Positions 9,944 to 19,036 of a stretch of DNA of 64,000 bases are shown one piece after another. The position numbers and the translations under genes are program-made. Position 1 is the stretch's first letter. Each line of letters opens with the position of its first letter. The notes below the pieces were generated by a model. The model had not been told where the DNA came from. It searched no databases and worked only from the letters and a program-made list of their open reading frames with translations. Source of the stretch: Pleomorphomonas diazotrophica (GTDB lineage Bacteria; Pseudomonadota; Alphaproteobacteria; Rhizobiales; Pleomorphomonadaceae); the NCBI RefSeq assembly GCF_002844595.1, contig NZ_PJNW01000002.1, positions 558,001 to 622,000 on the forward strand, given 5' to 3'.

Positions 9944-12454
9944 TTAGGCGGCCGAGATGGCGGAGCCGCCTTCCGCAAACATCCGGGAGACTTCTTCGGC
10001 CGGCACGGGCATGCCCAGCAGGAAGCCCTGGACGGTGTCGCAGCCTTCGGCGCGCAGGCGCTCGAACTGCTGCTCGCTCTCCACGCCCTCGGCGGTGGTG
10101 GCGATATTGAGATTGGACGACAGGCTGGCGACGGCCCGGACGATGGCCAGCGATTCCTGGTCGCCTTCGCCGAGGTCGGCCACGAAGGATCGGTCGATCT
10201 TGATCCGGTCGAAATGGAACTGGCGCAGGTAGCCGAGGCTGGAATAGCCGGTGCCGAAGTCGTCCATGGCGATGCGCACGCCGATCTCATGCAGCCGCTG
10301 CAGGATGGCGAGGGTCATCGAGGTGTCGGCAATCAGCACGCGCTCGGTGATCTCGATCTCCAACCGATGGGCTTCGAGGCCGGAGGCGGCCAGCGCCGCC
10401 AGGACCTGATCGGCGAAGGTGCGCTCGCGGAACTGAACCGGGGAGACGTTGACGGCTATGCTGATATGGCCGGGCCAACTCGCCGCGTCGCGGCAGGCCT
10501 GTTCCAAGACCCACTGGCCCATCGGCACGATCAGGCCCACTTCCTCGGCCAGCCAGATGAACTCGTTGGGTGCGACGATGCCGCGCGTCGGGTGGTTCCA
10601 GCGCAACAACGCCTCGAAGCCGATGATCTCGCGATTGTCCATGCTGAACATCGGCTGGTAGTGGAGGCAAAGCTCCTCCGAGATCAGGGCGCGGCGAAGT
10701 TCCAGTTCCAACAGGCGGCGCGTCTGAGAGCGCAGGCTCATCTCGTCGCGGAAGAAGCGATAGACGCCGCGACCGTCGGCCTTGGCCGTATAGAGGGCCA
10801 TGTCGGCGTTCTTGAGCAGGGTATCGGCATTGCTGCCGTCCAACGGGGCGATGGCGATGCCGACGCTGGCGCCGATGATGATCTGCTGGCCGTCGATCTC
10901 ATAGGGCTCGCCGACGATTCGGACGATGCGCCGGGCAAGATCGGTGGCGGCTTCCGGCTGTTGGACCGGGCCGAGCTGAATGATGGCGAACTCGTCGCCA
11001 CCGAAGCGCGCGGCGATGTCATTCTGGCTGATGCAAGACCGCAGGCGGTCGGCCACAGCCTGCAACAGCGCGTCGCCGACAGGATGGCCGAGGGTGTCAT
11101 TGACGTTCTTGAAGCGGTCGAGATCGATGCAGAGAACGGCGATGCGTTCCTTGTCGCTGATCTCCGACAGCGCGTCTTCAAGGCTGTCGCGGAACAGCAG
11201 GCGGTTGCCGAGATCGGTCAGCGCGTCGTGGCGCGCCATATGGCGGATCTTCTCCTCGACGCGCCGGCGGGCCGTGATGTCTTCGTGAATCGCGATCCAG
11301 CCGCCACCGGCGATGTTCTGAATGCCCAACGACAGGATGCGATCGTCGCTGGTCTCGTAAACGAAATGGGTGGTCCCGGAATGGCTGGAGCGGGCTTCGG
11401 CCAGCACTTCGGCGACCGGGACGTAGATGCCGCCATGCCGGAAGGCATCGGCGAAGATCTCATGGTGGGTGCGGCCGCGCAGCGTGTCCTCCGGCGCCAA
11501 GCCATACATGTCGCAATAAATCCGGTTACAGATGATCAGCCGGTCGGAGGCGTCGAACATCGAGAGACCGACCGGCATGTTGGCGACGGCTGCCCTCAGG
11601 CGCTCCCATTCCCGCTCGGCATTGCGGGCGAACTCACGGCTGTGGATCAGCGCGTCGCGATAGCCGGCCAGGGCGAACAGAAGCACGCCGATTTCGTCGC
11701 GTCGGGGGCTCGGTTCCGGGATGGGAGTCGTATGGTCGCCGATCGTCAGGCGCCGCATGGCGTGGGCGACATTGCGGAGCGGGCCGGATACGTTGCGCTG
11801 AACCCAGAAAACCGCTCCGAGAGCCGCCAGACTGGCGATCACCAAGGCGATCAGAGATTGGGTAACAGCCCGCGACACGGCCGTGGAGGCCCGTGCAGCG
11901 GCGTCTTCGGATCGCGCCTTGGCATAGGCGATGAGGTTCTCCAGTTCGTTCACCGCCGCCTGATACTGAAGACGCGTCGTGCCGTTGGCATACTCGGTCG
12001 CCTGTTCCAGCTCGCCGCTGTCGATCGCGTCGTTCACCTGATCGAGCGAGGCGAGATAGATCTCCCAGGCATGGGAGAAGATGGCAAACAGCCTTGCCTC
12101 CTCGGGCGAGCTGATGGTCGCCTTGAAGCTGGCAGAGGCCGTGTTGAGGTCGAGGCGCGTCTCGTTGAGGCTGGCATCGATCTCGGCAAGATTGCGGTAG
12201 TCGATGACTTGCAGACGCCGCATGACGACCAGATTGTGCTGCAAGGCGAGACGACGCAACTTCTCCAGAAGCTCCACCTGGGGAAGCCTGACTTCGCGGA
12301 TCTCGGTGGTGACCCTGTTGACCGAGATGATCTGGGCAACACCCAGTCCGCTGACGGCGGCAATCAGCAACATGACAAAAACGATCGCACCGGACAGCTT
12401 GGCCCGGATGCTGGCGTTTCTCATGATACCGATCGGCTCGTCGTGCCAACTCAT
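9944..12454 (-). CDS. Membrane GGDEF-EAL cyclic-di-GMP protein with HAMP and PAS domains
   Basis: 836 residues from the ATG at 12452-12454, which has GGGGAG about ten bases upstream (an ATG at 12424 is the alternative). Two membrane helices (about 18-43 and 200-219) flank a ~155-residue helical periplasmic domain like the four-helix-bundle sensors of chemoreceptors. HAMP (about 220-275), PAS (about 285-395), GGDEF (485-489 intact, FGGDEFA) and EAL (614-616 intact, GFEALLRW, with IDRSF and AEGVES) follow. Both catalytic domains look active. The position of the inhibitory RxxD site five residues before GGDEF reads SQND, so product feedback inhibition is probably lost. The signal sensed is unknown. 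Confidence 0.92.
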   Translation of the reverse strand: MSWHDEPIGIMRNASIRAKLSGAIVFVMLLIAAVSGLGVAQIISVNRVTTEIREVRLPQVELLEKLRRLALQHNLVVMRRLQVIDYRNLAEIDASLNETRLDLNTASASFKATISSPEEARLFAIFSHAWEIYLASLDQVNDAIDSGELEQATEYANGTTRLQYQAAVNELENLIAYAKARSEDAAARASTAVSRAVTQSLIALVIASLAALGAVFWVQRNVSGPLRNVAHAMRRLTIGDHTTPIPEPSPRRDEIGVLLFALAGYRDALIHSREFARNAEREWERLRAAVANMPVGLSMFDASDRLIICNRIYCDMYGLAPEDTLRGRTHHEIFADAFRHGGIYVPVAEVLAEARSSHSGTTHFVYETSDDRILSLGIQNIAGGGWIAIHEDITARRRVEEKIRHMARHDALTDLGNRLLFRDSLEDALSEISDKERIAVLCIDLDRFKNVNDTLGHPVGDALLQAVADRLRSCISQNDIAARFGGDEFAIIQLGPVQQPEAATDLARRIVRIVGEPYEIDGQQIIIGASVGIAIAPLDGSNADTLLKNADMALYTAKADGRGVYRFFRDEMSLRSQTRRLLELELRRALISEELCLHYQPMFSMDNREIIGFEALLRWNHPTRGIVAPNEFIWLAEEVGLIVPMGQWVLEQACRDAASWPGHISIAVNVSPVQFRERTFADQVLAALAASGLEAHRLEIEITERVLIADTSMTLAILQRLHEIGVRIAMDDFGTGYSSLGYLRQFHFDRIKIDRSFVADLGEGDQESLAIVRAVASLSSNLNIATTAEGVESEQQFERLRAEGCDTVQGFLLGMPVPAEEVSRMFAEGGSAISAA

Positions 12455-12625
12455 CTGTCTTGGCTTCTCCCCGTGCGTCCCTGGCGCTCCCGACCCCGGC
12501 CCGCTACCTAAGATTGATACCCAGATCACCGCCAACTCGTTGCTCCGTCTGCTCCCTCAAGCTCGGTCCGGGCTGATCCTCCGTGCCCGCCGGGCTTCGT
12601 GGGCAAACCGCCTTAACTGTCAGTC

Positions 12626-13663
12626 TCAGCGAAGATAACTGAAACGCTTCCAGAACCCATAGTCGTTACGAAACCGCACATAGGACTCGTAAATCTGCTT
12701 GAATCTCGGGTTGGCGGCCATCTCCTCCTCGGCCACCTTGCCCCAGGCAGCCTCGAAGGTGAGGAGGAGATCCGGTGACCAGCGGCGGAGCTTGATGCCT
12801 CGCTTCTTGATTTCCTCAAGGGCCTCGGTCTGCATTGTTTCGGCTCGGCCGAGACTGTCGCGCATCACCGCCGCGCAGACGGTTTCGATCGTCTCCTGCT
12901 GCTTTCCGGTGAGCCCGTCCCACGTCGCGTCGTTGAAGTAGAGCTCGTAGAGTGTCGACGGCTGATGCCAGCCCGGAAAATAGTAGTATTTTGCGACGCT
13001 CTGAAGGCCGAGGGCCAAATCCATCGACGGCAATGAGTATTCCGCCGCCTCGATCTCCCCCCTCTTGATCGCGTCGACGATTTCGCCTGGCGACTTCTGT
13101 ATCACATCGGCGCCGAGCCGGGCGAGCACGCGGCCTCCTAGGCCAAAAAAACGGATACGAAGGCCCTTCAGATCGTTGATGGTGCGGATTTCCTTGGAAA
13201 ACCATCCGGCGCCCTCGGGCGGGAGCACCATGCAGGGCACGTTGTGGACGGAGTATTTCGCAAACAGCTCGCGCGACAGGGTGAGGCCGCCCCCCTCGAA
13301 CAGCCAAGCCATGTACTCGATGGTGTCTGGTCCGAAGGGAATGGCGCTCAGAAGCTCGAAGGCGCTGTCGTGAGCTGCGAACTGACCTGCGGTCGACCAG
13401 GCGGCGGCGATCTCGCCGGTGGTCACCCTGTTTACCGTGTCCGACGCCGGAGCGAGATTGCCCGGCACGTGAAACACGAGCTGGACCTCGCCACCGGTCA
13501 GGCTATCGACCTGTTCGCTCAGTCGGCCCACGGCCTCGGAGAATAGCGGCAGCGACAGCGGGAACGTACTGGCGACGTGAATCACCTTCGCGTCGCCCGC
13601 AAATGCAGACGTCACGAGGCTGGCAGTCAATGCCAGTCCGGCGATCGCCGACAGTCTGATCAT
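12626..13663 (-). CDS. TRAP-type (DctP family) substrate-binding protein, orphan
   Basis: 345 residues. A signal peptide of about 22 residues (MIRLSAIAGLALTASLVTSAFA) directs it to the periplasm. The body matches DctP/TAXI-like TRAP binding proteins, including the conserved block INDLKGLRIRFFGLGGRVL, whose arginine normally binds a carboxylate. GGGGGAACGG lies before the ATG at 13661-13663; an upstream start seven codons earlier lacks this. No DctQ or DctM membrane genes are adjacent. It lies 171 bases upstream of the GGDEF-EAL gene on the same strand, so it may serve a distant transporter or feed a sensor. The substrate is not predictable. Confidence 0.85.
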   Translation of the reverse strand: MIRLSAIAGLALTASLVTSAFAGDAKVIHVASTFPLSLPLFSEAVGRLSEQVDSLTGGEVQLVFHVPGNLAPASDTVNRVTTGEIAAAWSTAGQFAAHDSAFELLSAIPFGPDTIEYMAWLFEGGGLTLSRELFAKYSVHNVPCMVLPPEGAGWFSKEIRTINDLKGLRIRFFGLGGRVLARLGADVIQKSPGEIVDAIKRGEIEAAEYSLPSMDLALGLQSVAKYYYFPGWHQPSTLYELYFNDATWDGLTGKQQETIETVCAAVMRDSLGRAETMQTEALEEIKKRGIKLRRWSPDLLLTFEAAWGKVAEEEMAANPRFKQIYESYVRFRNDYGFWKRFSYLR

Positions 13664-14105
13664 CCGTTCCCCCGAAGCGCACAACCACCCGCAACCCTAG
13701 GGGTCAACATATGCGAGCAATGCTAGATAACGGTTAACTTGCGAAACGTGGGGCCGCACCTTGTTCCGATAAAAACAGGAAACCCTGCTTCGCCCGGAAA
13801 AGCAACTCCATTTGAACTTCGTCCCCAGCGCGTATCTTTGTCGTTGGCGGTGCTGACGGGTCTAGTCTCGAAATTTGCCAATTCAATCAGAGATGCATGA
13901 TTTCTACCTGTAGAACTTCTTGAATTGAGAAACTTGCCTAATGACGGGGAAACGAGGGCTGTTAAGTCTGCATAGGTCGAGCGCTTAACTTGACCGAGGG
14001 GGGCTCGAAATGCGCATCCCGGCAATTTGATAGAAGACTAAAAAACCTGCCTCGCATGCGATCCTGAAATCGAGTATCAGTCGGTGCCCGCCTTGCAGAG
14101 GCCAT
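13664..14105. other. Gene-free region with short palindromes
   Basis: A 442-base, relatively AT-rich gap between divergent genes. It contains TTCTAC-CT-GTAGAA at 13902-13915, overlapped by AATCA (13885-13889) and TGATT (13898-13902). These could be operators for ccdA or the TRAP gene. A 100-codon minus-strand open frame here has no recognisable features and is not called. Confidence 0.4.
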
Positions 14106-14846
14106 ATGGACGCGAACGTAACACTGATTGCAGCTTTCGGCGCCGGACTGCTCTCCTTCGTGAGCCCCTGCGTGCTGCCGCTCGTTCCGCCATATCTCGG
14201 CTTCCTGACCGGAGCGTCGATCGAAGAGCTGACCGGTGAGGAAATGACCCGGCTGGCTGCCAAGCGACGGGCGGCCGAAGTTGCACTTTCGTTCATCCTC
14301 GGATTCACCTGCGTCTTTGTGACGCTGGGGGCGACGGCCTCGGTCTTCGGCCAGATTCTTCGTCAGTGGTCCGAGGTTCTCGGAGTTCTGGCCGGCCTGT
14401 TCATTATCGTGATGGGCCTGCATTTTCTTGGCTTGTTCCGGGTGGCATTGTTCTATCGCGAAGCGCGATTCCACGATTTCCGCGTCAGGGCGGGTCTCGG
14501 CGGCGCGTTTCTGCTCGGCCTTGCCTTTGCCTTCGGCTGGACCCCCTGCATCGGTCCGGTGCTCGCCACCATTCTGTCGGTGGCCGGCAGCCGCGATACC
14601 GTCGGCGACGGGGCGCTGCTGCTGGCCGTCTATTCTCTGGGACTTGGCGTCCCGTTTCTGATTGCCGCATTGTTTGCGGCCCGTTTCGTGCTGTTCATGC
14701 GTCGGTTCCGCCGCCATTTTCCCCTGGTGGAGCGAGCTATGGGCGGCGTGCTGGTTGTTACCGGCGCGCTGTTCCTGTCAGGCGGCATGCAGCGCGCGTC
14801 GTTCTGGCTTCTGGAAAACTTCCCGGCTCTCTCCACCATCGGCTGA
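14106..14846 (+). CDS. ccdA: CcdA-type cytochrome c biogenesis / thiol-reduction membrane protein
   Basis: 246 residues with six hydrophobic helices. The two conserved redox cysteines lie in matching motifs in helices 1 and 4: FVSPCVLPLVPPYL (~18-31) and WTPCIGPVL (~145-153). CcdA passes electrons from cytoplasmic thioredoxin across the membrane to keep periplasmic thioredoxin-like proteins and apocytochrome c reduced. No cytochrome c maturation gene is adjacent. The start ATG at 14106 directly precedes the first helix. Confidence 0.93.
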   Translation: MDANVTLIAAFGAGLLSFVSPCVLPLVPPYLGFLTGASIEELTGEEMTRLAAKRRAAEVALSFILGFTCVFVTLGATASVFGQILRQWSEVLGVLAGLFIIVMGLHFLGLFRVALFYREARFHDFRVRAGLGGAFLLGLAFAFGWTPCIGPVLATILSVAGSRDTVGDGALLLAVYSLGLGVPFLIAALFAARFVLFMRRFRRHFPLVERAMGGVLVVTGALFLSGGMQRASFWLLENFPALSTIG

Positions 14847-15018
14847 AACCGCGGCGGGCCGGGTAGGGCGGCCACAGCGGCGGCTTTTTGGCGAGATCGG
14901 TCGACGACCGGCCAAAAGCCACTTCCCCCTCCGCCCGGAATTGATCTAGAAGCACAGACCCGCCTGCCGGCGCGGGGCGAAAACCGCCGGCTTCCACGAC
15001 CACACTGAGGTCAACCCC

Positions 15019-16248
15019 ATGAGCAACAACGAGTTCCACAAGATCAAGCGCCTCCCGCCGTATGTCTTCGAGCAGGTCAACCGGCTCAAGGCTGCCGCGC
15101 GAGCTTCGGGCGCAGATATTGTCGACCTTGGCATGGGCAATCCCGACCTGCCGACGGCGCGCTACGTGGTCGACAAGCTGATCGAAACGGTGCAGCGGCC
15201 GGACACCCACGGCTATTCGGCGTCGCGGGGAATCAACGGCCTCAGGAAGGCGCAGGCGGCCTATTACGCCCGCCGTTTCGGCGTGAAGCTCAACCCCGAC
15301 ACGCAGATCGTGGCGACGCTGGGCTCCAAGGAAGGCTTCGCCAACATGGCGCAGGCCATCACCGCGCCGGGCGATGTCATTCTCTGCCCCAATCCGTCCT
15401 ATCCGATCCACGCCTTCGGCTTCCTGATGGTCGGCGGCGTCATCCGGTCGGTTCCGGTCACGCCGGGGCCGGAGTTCTTCCACGCGCTCGAGCGCGCAGT
15501 GACCCACTCCATCCCGAAGCCGCTCGCCCTCATCCTTTGCTATCCGTCGAACCCGACGGCCGAGGTGGTCGAGCTCGACTTCTACAAGGACGTGGTGGCC
15601 TTCGCCCGCAAGCACGAGGTGTTCGTGCTCTCCGATCTCGCTTACTCGGAGATCTATTTCGACGGCGTTCCGCCGCCGTCGGTGCTGGAAGTGCCGGGCG
15701 CCATGGACGTCTGCGTCGAGTTCACCTCGATGTCCAAAACCTTCTCCATGGCCGGCTGGCGCATGGGATTTGCCGTGGGCAATGAGCGGTTGATCGCCGC
15801 GCTGTCGCGCGTCAAGTCCTATCTCGATTATGGTGCCTTCACGCCGATCCAGGTGGCGGCGACAGCCGCGCTCAACGATCCCGAAGCCGACGCTCATATC
15901 GAAGACGTGCGCCAGACCTACAAGCGCCGCCGCGACGTGATGGTGGAGAGCTTTGGCCGGGCGGGCTGGGAGATCCCGGTGCCGCGCGCCTCGATGTTCG
16001 CTTGGGCGCCATTGCCGGAGCGGTTCAAGTCGCTGGGCAGCCTGGAGTTTTCCAAGCTACTGATCGAGAAGGCCGAGGTGGCCGTCGCGCCCGGCATCGG
16101 CTTCGGCGAGCAGGGCGACGACTACGTCCGCATCGCTCTCGTGGAGAACGAACAGCGCATTCGCCAGGCCGCACGCGGGCTCCGTCGATTCTTCGACACG
16201 GCCGACGAAACCATGCATAACTACGCCCCGGTCGGCCGCGACCGCTGA
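15019..16248 (+). CDS. Class I/II PLP aminotransferase (AlaC / LL-DAP aminotransferase-like)
   Basis: 409 residues, COG0436 type. The PLP lysine is Lys240 in SMSKTFSMAGWRMGF. Asp206 and Tyr209 (VLSDLAYSEI) contact the cofactor, and NPDLPT, GSKEGF and CYPSNPT are the other fold-type I blocks. Members next to homoserine dehydrogenase in alphaproteobacteria are usually annotated as LL-diaminopimelate aminotransferase but resemble the alanine/glutamate aminotransferase AlaC. The substrate cannot be fixed from sequence. It is followed 88 bases later by hom on the same strand, so cotranscription in amino acid synthesis is likely. Confidence 0.9.
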   Translation: MSNNEFHKIKRLPPYVFEQVNRLKAAARASGADIVDLGMGNPDLPTARYVVDKLIETVQRPDTHGYSASRGINGLRKAQAAYYARRFGVKLNPDTQIVATLGSKEGFANMAQAITAPGDVILCPNPSYPIHAFGFLMVGGVIRSVPVTPGPEFFHALERAVTHSIPKPLALILCYPSNPTAEVVELDFYKDVVAFARKHEVFVLSDLAYSEIYFDGVPPPSVLEVPGAMDVCVEFTSMSKTFSMAGWRMGFAVGNERLIAALSRVKSYLDYGAFTPIQVAATAALNDPEADAHIEDVRQTYKRRRDVMVESFGRAGWEIPVPRASMFAWAPLPERFKSLGSLEFSKLLIEKAEVAVAPGIGFGEQGDDYVRIALVENEQRIRQAARGLRRFFDTADETMHNYAPVGRDR

Positions 16249-16336
16249 CCCCGCACCTTAAAAAACGGACATGGCCTTTCCGGTGAACTCGCTTCTCCGG
16301 AAAGGCTCTGCAGACAGAGAGTTTCGGAAAAGCACC

Positions 16337-17653
16337 ATGGGTAAACCGCTTCGCCTCGGCATCGCCGGTCTCGGGACCGTCGGCGCATCCGTCGTTCGCA
16401 TCGTTCAGTCCAACCTCAGCTCGCTGACGCTGAGAGCGGGACGGCCGGTGACGATCACGGCCGTGTCGGCGCGCGACCGCAAGCGCGACCGGGGCATCAA
16501 TGTCGACGGTTTTGCCTGGTACGACGATCCGGTGGCCATGGTCGCCGATCCGAACGTCGATGTGGTGATCGAACTGATCGGCGGCGCGTCCGGTGCCGCC
16601 GAGGCCGTGGTGCGCGCCGCGCTTGCTGCCGGCAAGCCGGTGATCACGGCCAACAAGGCGCTGCTCGCCCGGCACGGCGTCGAACTTGCCCGTCTCGCCG
16701 AGGCGGCGGGCCTGTCCATCGGCTTCGAGGCGGCGGTGGCCGGTGGCATTCCGGTGATCAAGACGCTGAAGGAGAGCCTTGCCGGCAACACCGTGACCGG
16801 CATCGTCGGCATCCTGAACGGCACCTGCAACTACATCCTGACCCGGATGGAAAAGGAGCAGCTGTCGTTCGAGACCTGCCTCGCCGAGGCACAGCGGCTT
16901 GGCTATGCCGAAGCCGACCCGACCTTCGACGTCGGCGGCTTCGATACCGCGCACAAGCTCGCCATCCTGACCAGCCTCGCCTTCGGCACGGAGATCGATG
17001 CCGACGCCATCTATGTCGAGGGTATCACCTCGATCTCGCTCGAAGACATCAAGGCGGCCGACGAGCTGGGCTATCGCATCAAGCTTTTGGGCGTTGCGCG
17101 GCGGACCGACAGCGGCATCGAAGCGCGGGTCAACCCCGCCATGGTGCCGAAGAAATCGGTGGTGGCGCAGACCTCCGGCGTGCTCAACGCTGTAGCCTTC
17201 GATGGCGACGCGTTGGGCGAGGTGGTCCTCGTCGGGCCGGGCGCTGGCGGCAGCGCCACGGCGTCGTCGGTCATCGCCGATATCGTCGACGCGGCGCGTG
17301 GCCACCGCACTCCGGTGTTTGGACTGCCGGTGAACGAGCTCATGCTCTACCAGAAGGCCGAGATACAGGCGCACAAGGGCGGCTACTACGTGCGCCTCTC
17401 AGTCTATGATCGGCCGGGCGCCTTCGCCGGGATCGCCAAGAGCATGGCCGACCGCGACATATCCCTGGAGTCGATCGTTCAGCATCGCCGCTCGAACGAC
17501 GATGAGGCGCCCGGCCACACCGGTGCGCCGCAGCCGGTGGTGCTCATCACCTATGCTACGCGTGAGACGGAGATCCGGGCCGCGCTTGAGGCGATCGAGG
17601 CGGCCGGCCACATCGCCGAGAAGCCGACGCTGATCCGCATCGAAAGTCTGTAA
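16337..17653 (+). CDS. hom: Homoserine dehydrogenase
   Basis: 438 residues. It has an N-terminal NAD(P)-binding Rossmann domain (LGIAGLGTVGASVV at ~6-19), a catalytic domain with ITANKALLARHG, GGIPVIKTL and the signature block around NGTCNYILTRM, and a C-terminal ACT domain (about 350-435; SVYDRPGAFAGIAKSM). It reduces aspartate semialdehyde to homoserine on the way to threonine, methionine and isoleucine; ACT domains in this family mediate threonine inhibition. The ATG at 16337 has GGAAAAG upstream and is preferred over a 22-codon extension. Confidence 0.97.
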   Translation: MGKPLRLGIAGLGTVGASVVRIVQSNLSSLTLRAGRPVTITAVSARDRKRDRGINVDGFAWYDDPVAMVADPNVDVVIELIGGASGAAEAVVRAALAAGKPVITANKALLARHGVELARLAEAAGLSIGFEAAVAGGIPVIKTLKESLAGNTVTGIVGILNGTCNYILTRMEKEQLSFETCLAEAQRLGYAEADPTFDVGGFDTAHKLAILTSLAFGTEIDADAIYVEGITSISLEDIKAADELGYRIKLLGVARRTDSGIEARVNPAMVPKKSVVAQTSGVLNAVAFDGDALGEVVLVGPGAGGSATASSVIADIVDAARGHRTPVFGLPVNELMLYQKAEIQAHKGGYYVRLSVYDRPGAFAGIAKSMADRDISLESIVQHRRSNDDEAPGHTGAPQPVVLITYATRETEIRAALEAIEAAGHIAEKPTLIRIESL

Positions 17654-17976
17654 GGCGACCCTGTCGGTCCTCGGGGTATTTCCAGGTCCGACTTGGGGAA
17701 TGCTGCTATCGACTTTTTGCATGTCTGATGGTCGAACTGACGATGGTTCGGGTAAATGGCGGTATTTCGCCAGTATCCGTGATGCCGCGCGCTTGCGGCA
17801 TGGTTAACTCATCGACGGAACATCCGTATTGCGTCCTATGGCGCATTGACCTCTATCGTTCGTTCTTCATACCTCGCTAAGGTATCGACCGGGTTTTCTC
17901 CCCGTTCGCGCAGCCAAAAGACCTCCCTTGGCTGCAGCGACGAACTTGGTTGGCTGTCCGAACCGCGGGTTGTTTC
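17654..17976. other. Gene-free region between hom and glpX
   Basis: 323 bases. A seven-bp hairpin ATGCCGC (17782-17788) with GCGGCAT (17795-17801) may end the hom transcript, although no T-run follows. The glpX promoter should also lie here but no clear box was found. Confidence 0.35.
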
Positions 17977-18963
17977 ATGTCGCAAAAATTCTCCAATTCT
18001 CTCGACCGTATTCTGACCCTGGAGATTGTTCGGGTTACCGAACGCACGGCCATGGCCGCCGCCCGCCAGCGCGGCCACGGCGACGAGCGCGCCGCCGACC
18101 AGGCGGCCGTGGATGCCATGCGCGCCGAGCTCAACCAACTGCCGGTTCATGGCACCATCATGATCGGTGAGGGCGAGCGTGACGAAGCGCCGATGCTCTA
18201 CATCGGCGAGGAGGTCGGTAGCGGCAAAGGACCGCGTGTCGACATCGCGGTCGACCCGCTCGAAGGCACAACCATGTGTGCCAAGAACCAGACAAACTCG
18301 CTGGCCTGCATTGCCATCGCCGAACAGGGCGGTTTGCTGAACGCCCCCGACGTCTACATGGACAAGATCGCCATCGGTCCCGGCTTCCCGCCCGGCCTCG
18401 TCGATCTCGACGCCACGCCGACCGATAACATCCGCGCCCTGGCCAAGGCCAAGGGCGTGCCGGTGTCGGCGATCACCTGCTGCATTCTCGATCGGCCGCG
18501 CCATGCCCGGCTGATCGACGAGGTGCGCGGTCTCGGCGCCTCCATTCGCCTCATTGGCGATGGCGATATCGCCGGCATCATCCAGACGACCGATCCGGAA
18601 GAGACCAGCATCGACATCTATCTCGGCGTAGGTGGCGCGCCCGAGGGCGTGCTGGCCGCAGCGGCACTCCGCTGCCTCGGCGGCCAGATGCAGGGTCGGC
18701 TGATGATCAACCGCCCTGAGCACATCGAGCGCGCCCGGCGCATGGGCATCGAGGACATCGCCAAGAAGTACAGCATGGAGGACATGGCGCAGGGCGACGT
18801 GCTGTTTGCCGCCACCGGCGTCACCAAGGGCAACCTGCTCGACGGCGTGCGCTTCAAGGGCGGCAAGATCATCACGGACACCGTGGTGATGCGGTCGTGG
18901 ACCGGTACCGTCCGTCGCATCAAGGCCGAGCATATCGACCGCGACAAGATCGGCGTCGTCTGA
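17977..18963 (+). CDS. glpX: Fructose-1,6-bisphosphatase class II
   Basis: 328 residues. Diagnostic segments are MIGEGERDEAPMLY (acidic metal site), VDIAVDPLEGTT (the DPxxGT lithium-sensitive phosphatase motif), GDGDIAG, and GVGGAPEGVLAAAAL. The enzyme hydrolyses fructose-1,6-bisphosphate in gluconeogenesis; some alphaproteobacterial GlpX proteins also act on sedoheptulose-1,7-bisphosphate. The ATG at 17977 (MSQKFSNSLDR) fits family starts; an in-frame TTG 27 bases upstream is possible. It is followed by a strong palindromic terminator shared with a convergent gene. Confidence 0.96.
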   Translation: MSQKFSNSLDRILTLEIVRVTERTAMAAARQRGHGDERAADQAAVDAMRAELNQLPVHGTIMIGEGERDEAPMLYIGEEVGSGKGPRVDIAVDPLEGTTMCAKNQTNSLACIAIAEQGGLLNAPDVYMDKIAIGPGFPPGLVDLDATPTDNIRALAKAKGVPVSAITCCILDRPRHARLIDEVRGLGASIRLIGDGDIAGIIQTTDPEETSIDIYLGVGGAPEGVLAAAALRCLGGQMQGRLMINRPEHIERARRMGIEDIAKKYSMEDMAQGDVLFAATGVTKGNLLDGVRFKGGKIITDTVVMRSWTGTVRRIKAEHIDRDKIGVV

Positions 18964-18987
18964 CGCGTCGCTCGTCATGAAGAGAGA

Positions 18988-19015
18988 AAGGGGCGCCCCG
19001 ATCGGGGCGCCCCTT
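18988..19015. terminator. Bidirectional terminator between glpX and the DsbA-family gene
   Basis: A perfect 12-bp hairpin, AAGGGGCGCCCC (18988-18999) with GGGGCGCCCCTT (19004-19015), closed by GATC. It lies between convergent genes, but T-runs are short on both strands. Confidence 0.75.
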
Positions 19016-19036
19016 CGTCGTTTCTGACCTTTGTCG

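Noticed and set aside
9809-12511. 900-codon plus-strand open frame opposite the GGDEF-EAL gene, and similar long frames opposite lon, clpX, guaB and der
   Set aside because: High third-position GC keeps antisense frames open. These have no domains, and the opposite strands encode well-known proteins.
13723-14025. 100-codon minus-strand frame before ccdA
   Set aside because: Composition is like non-coding DNA and no homologous motif is visible.
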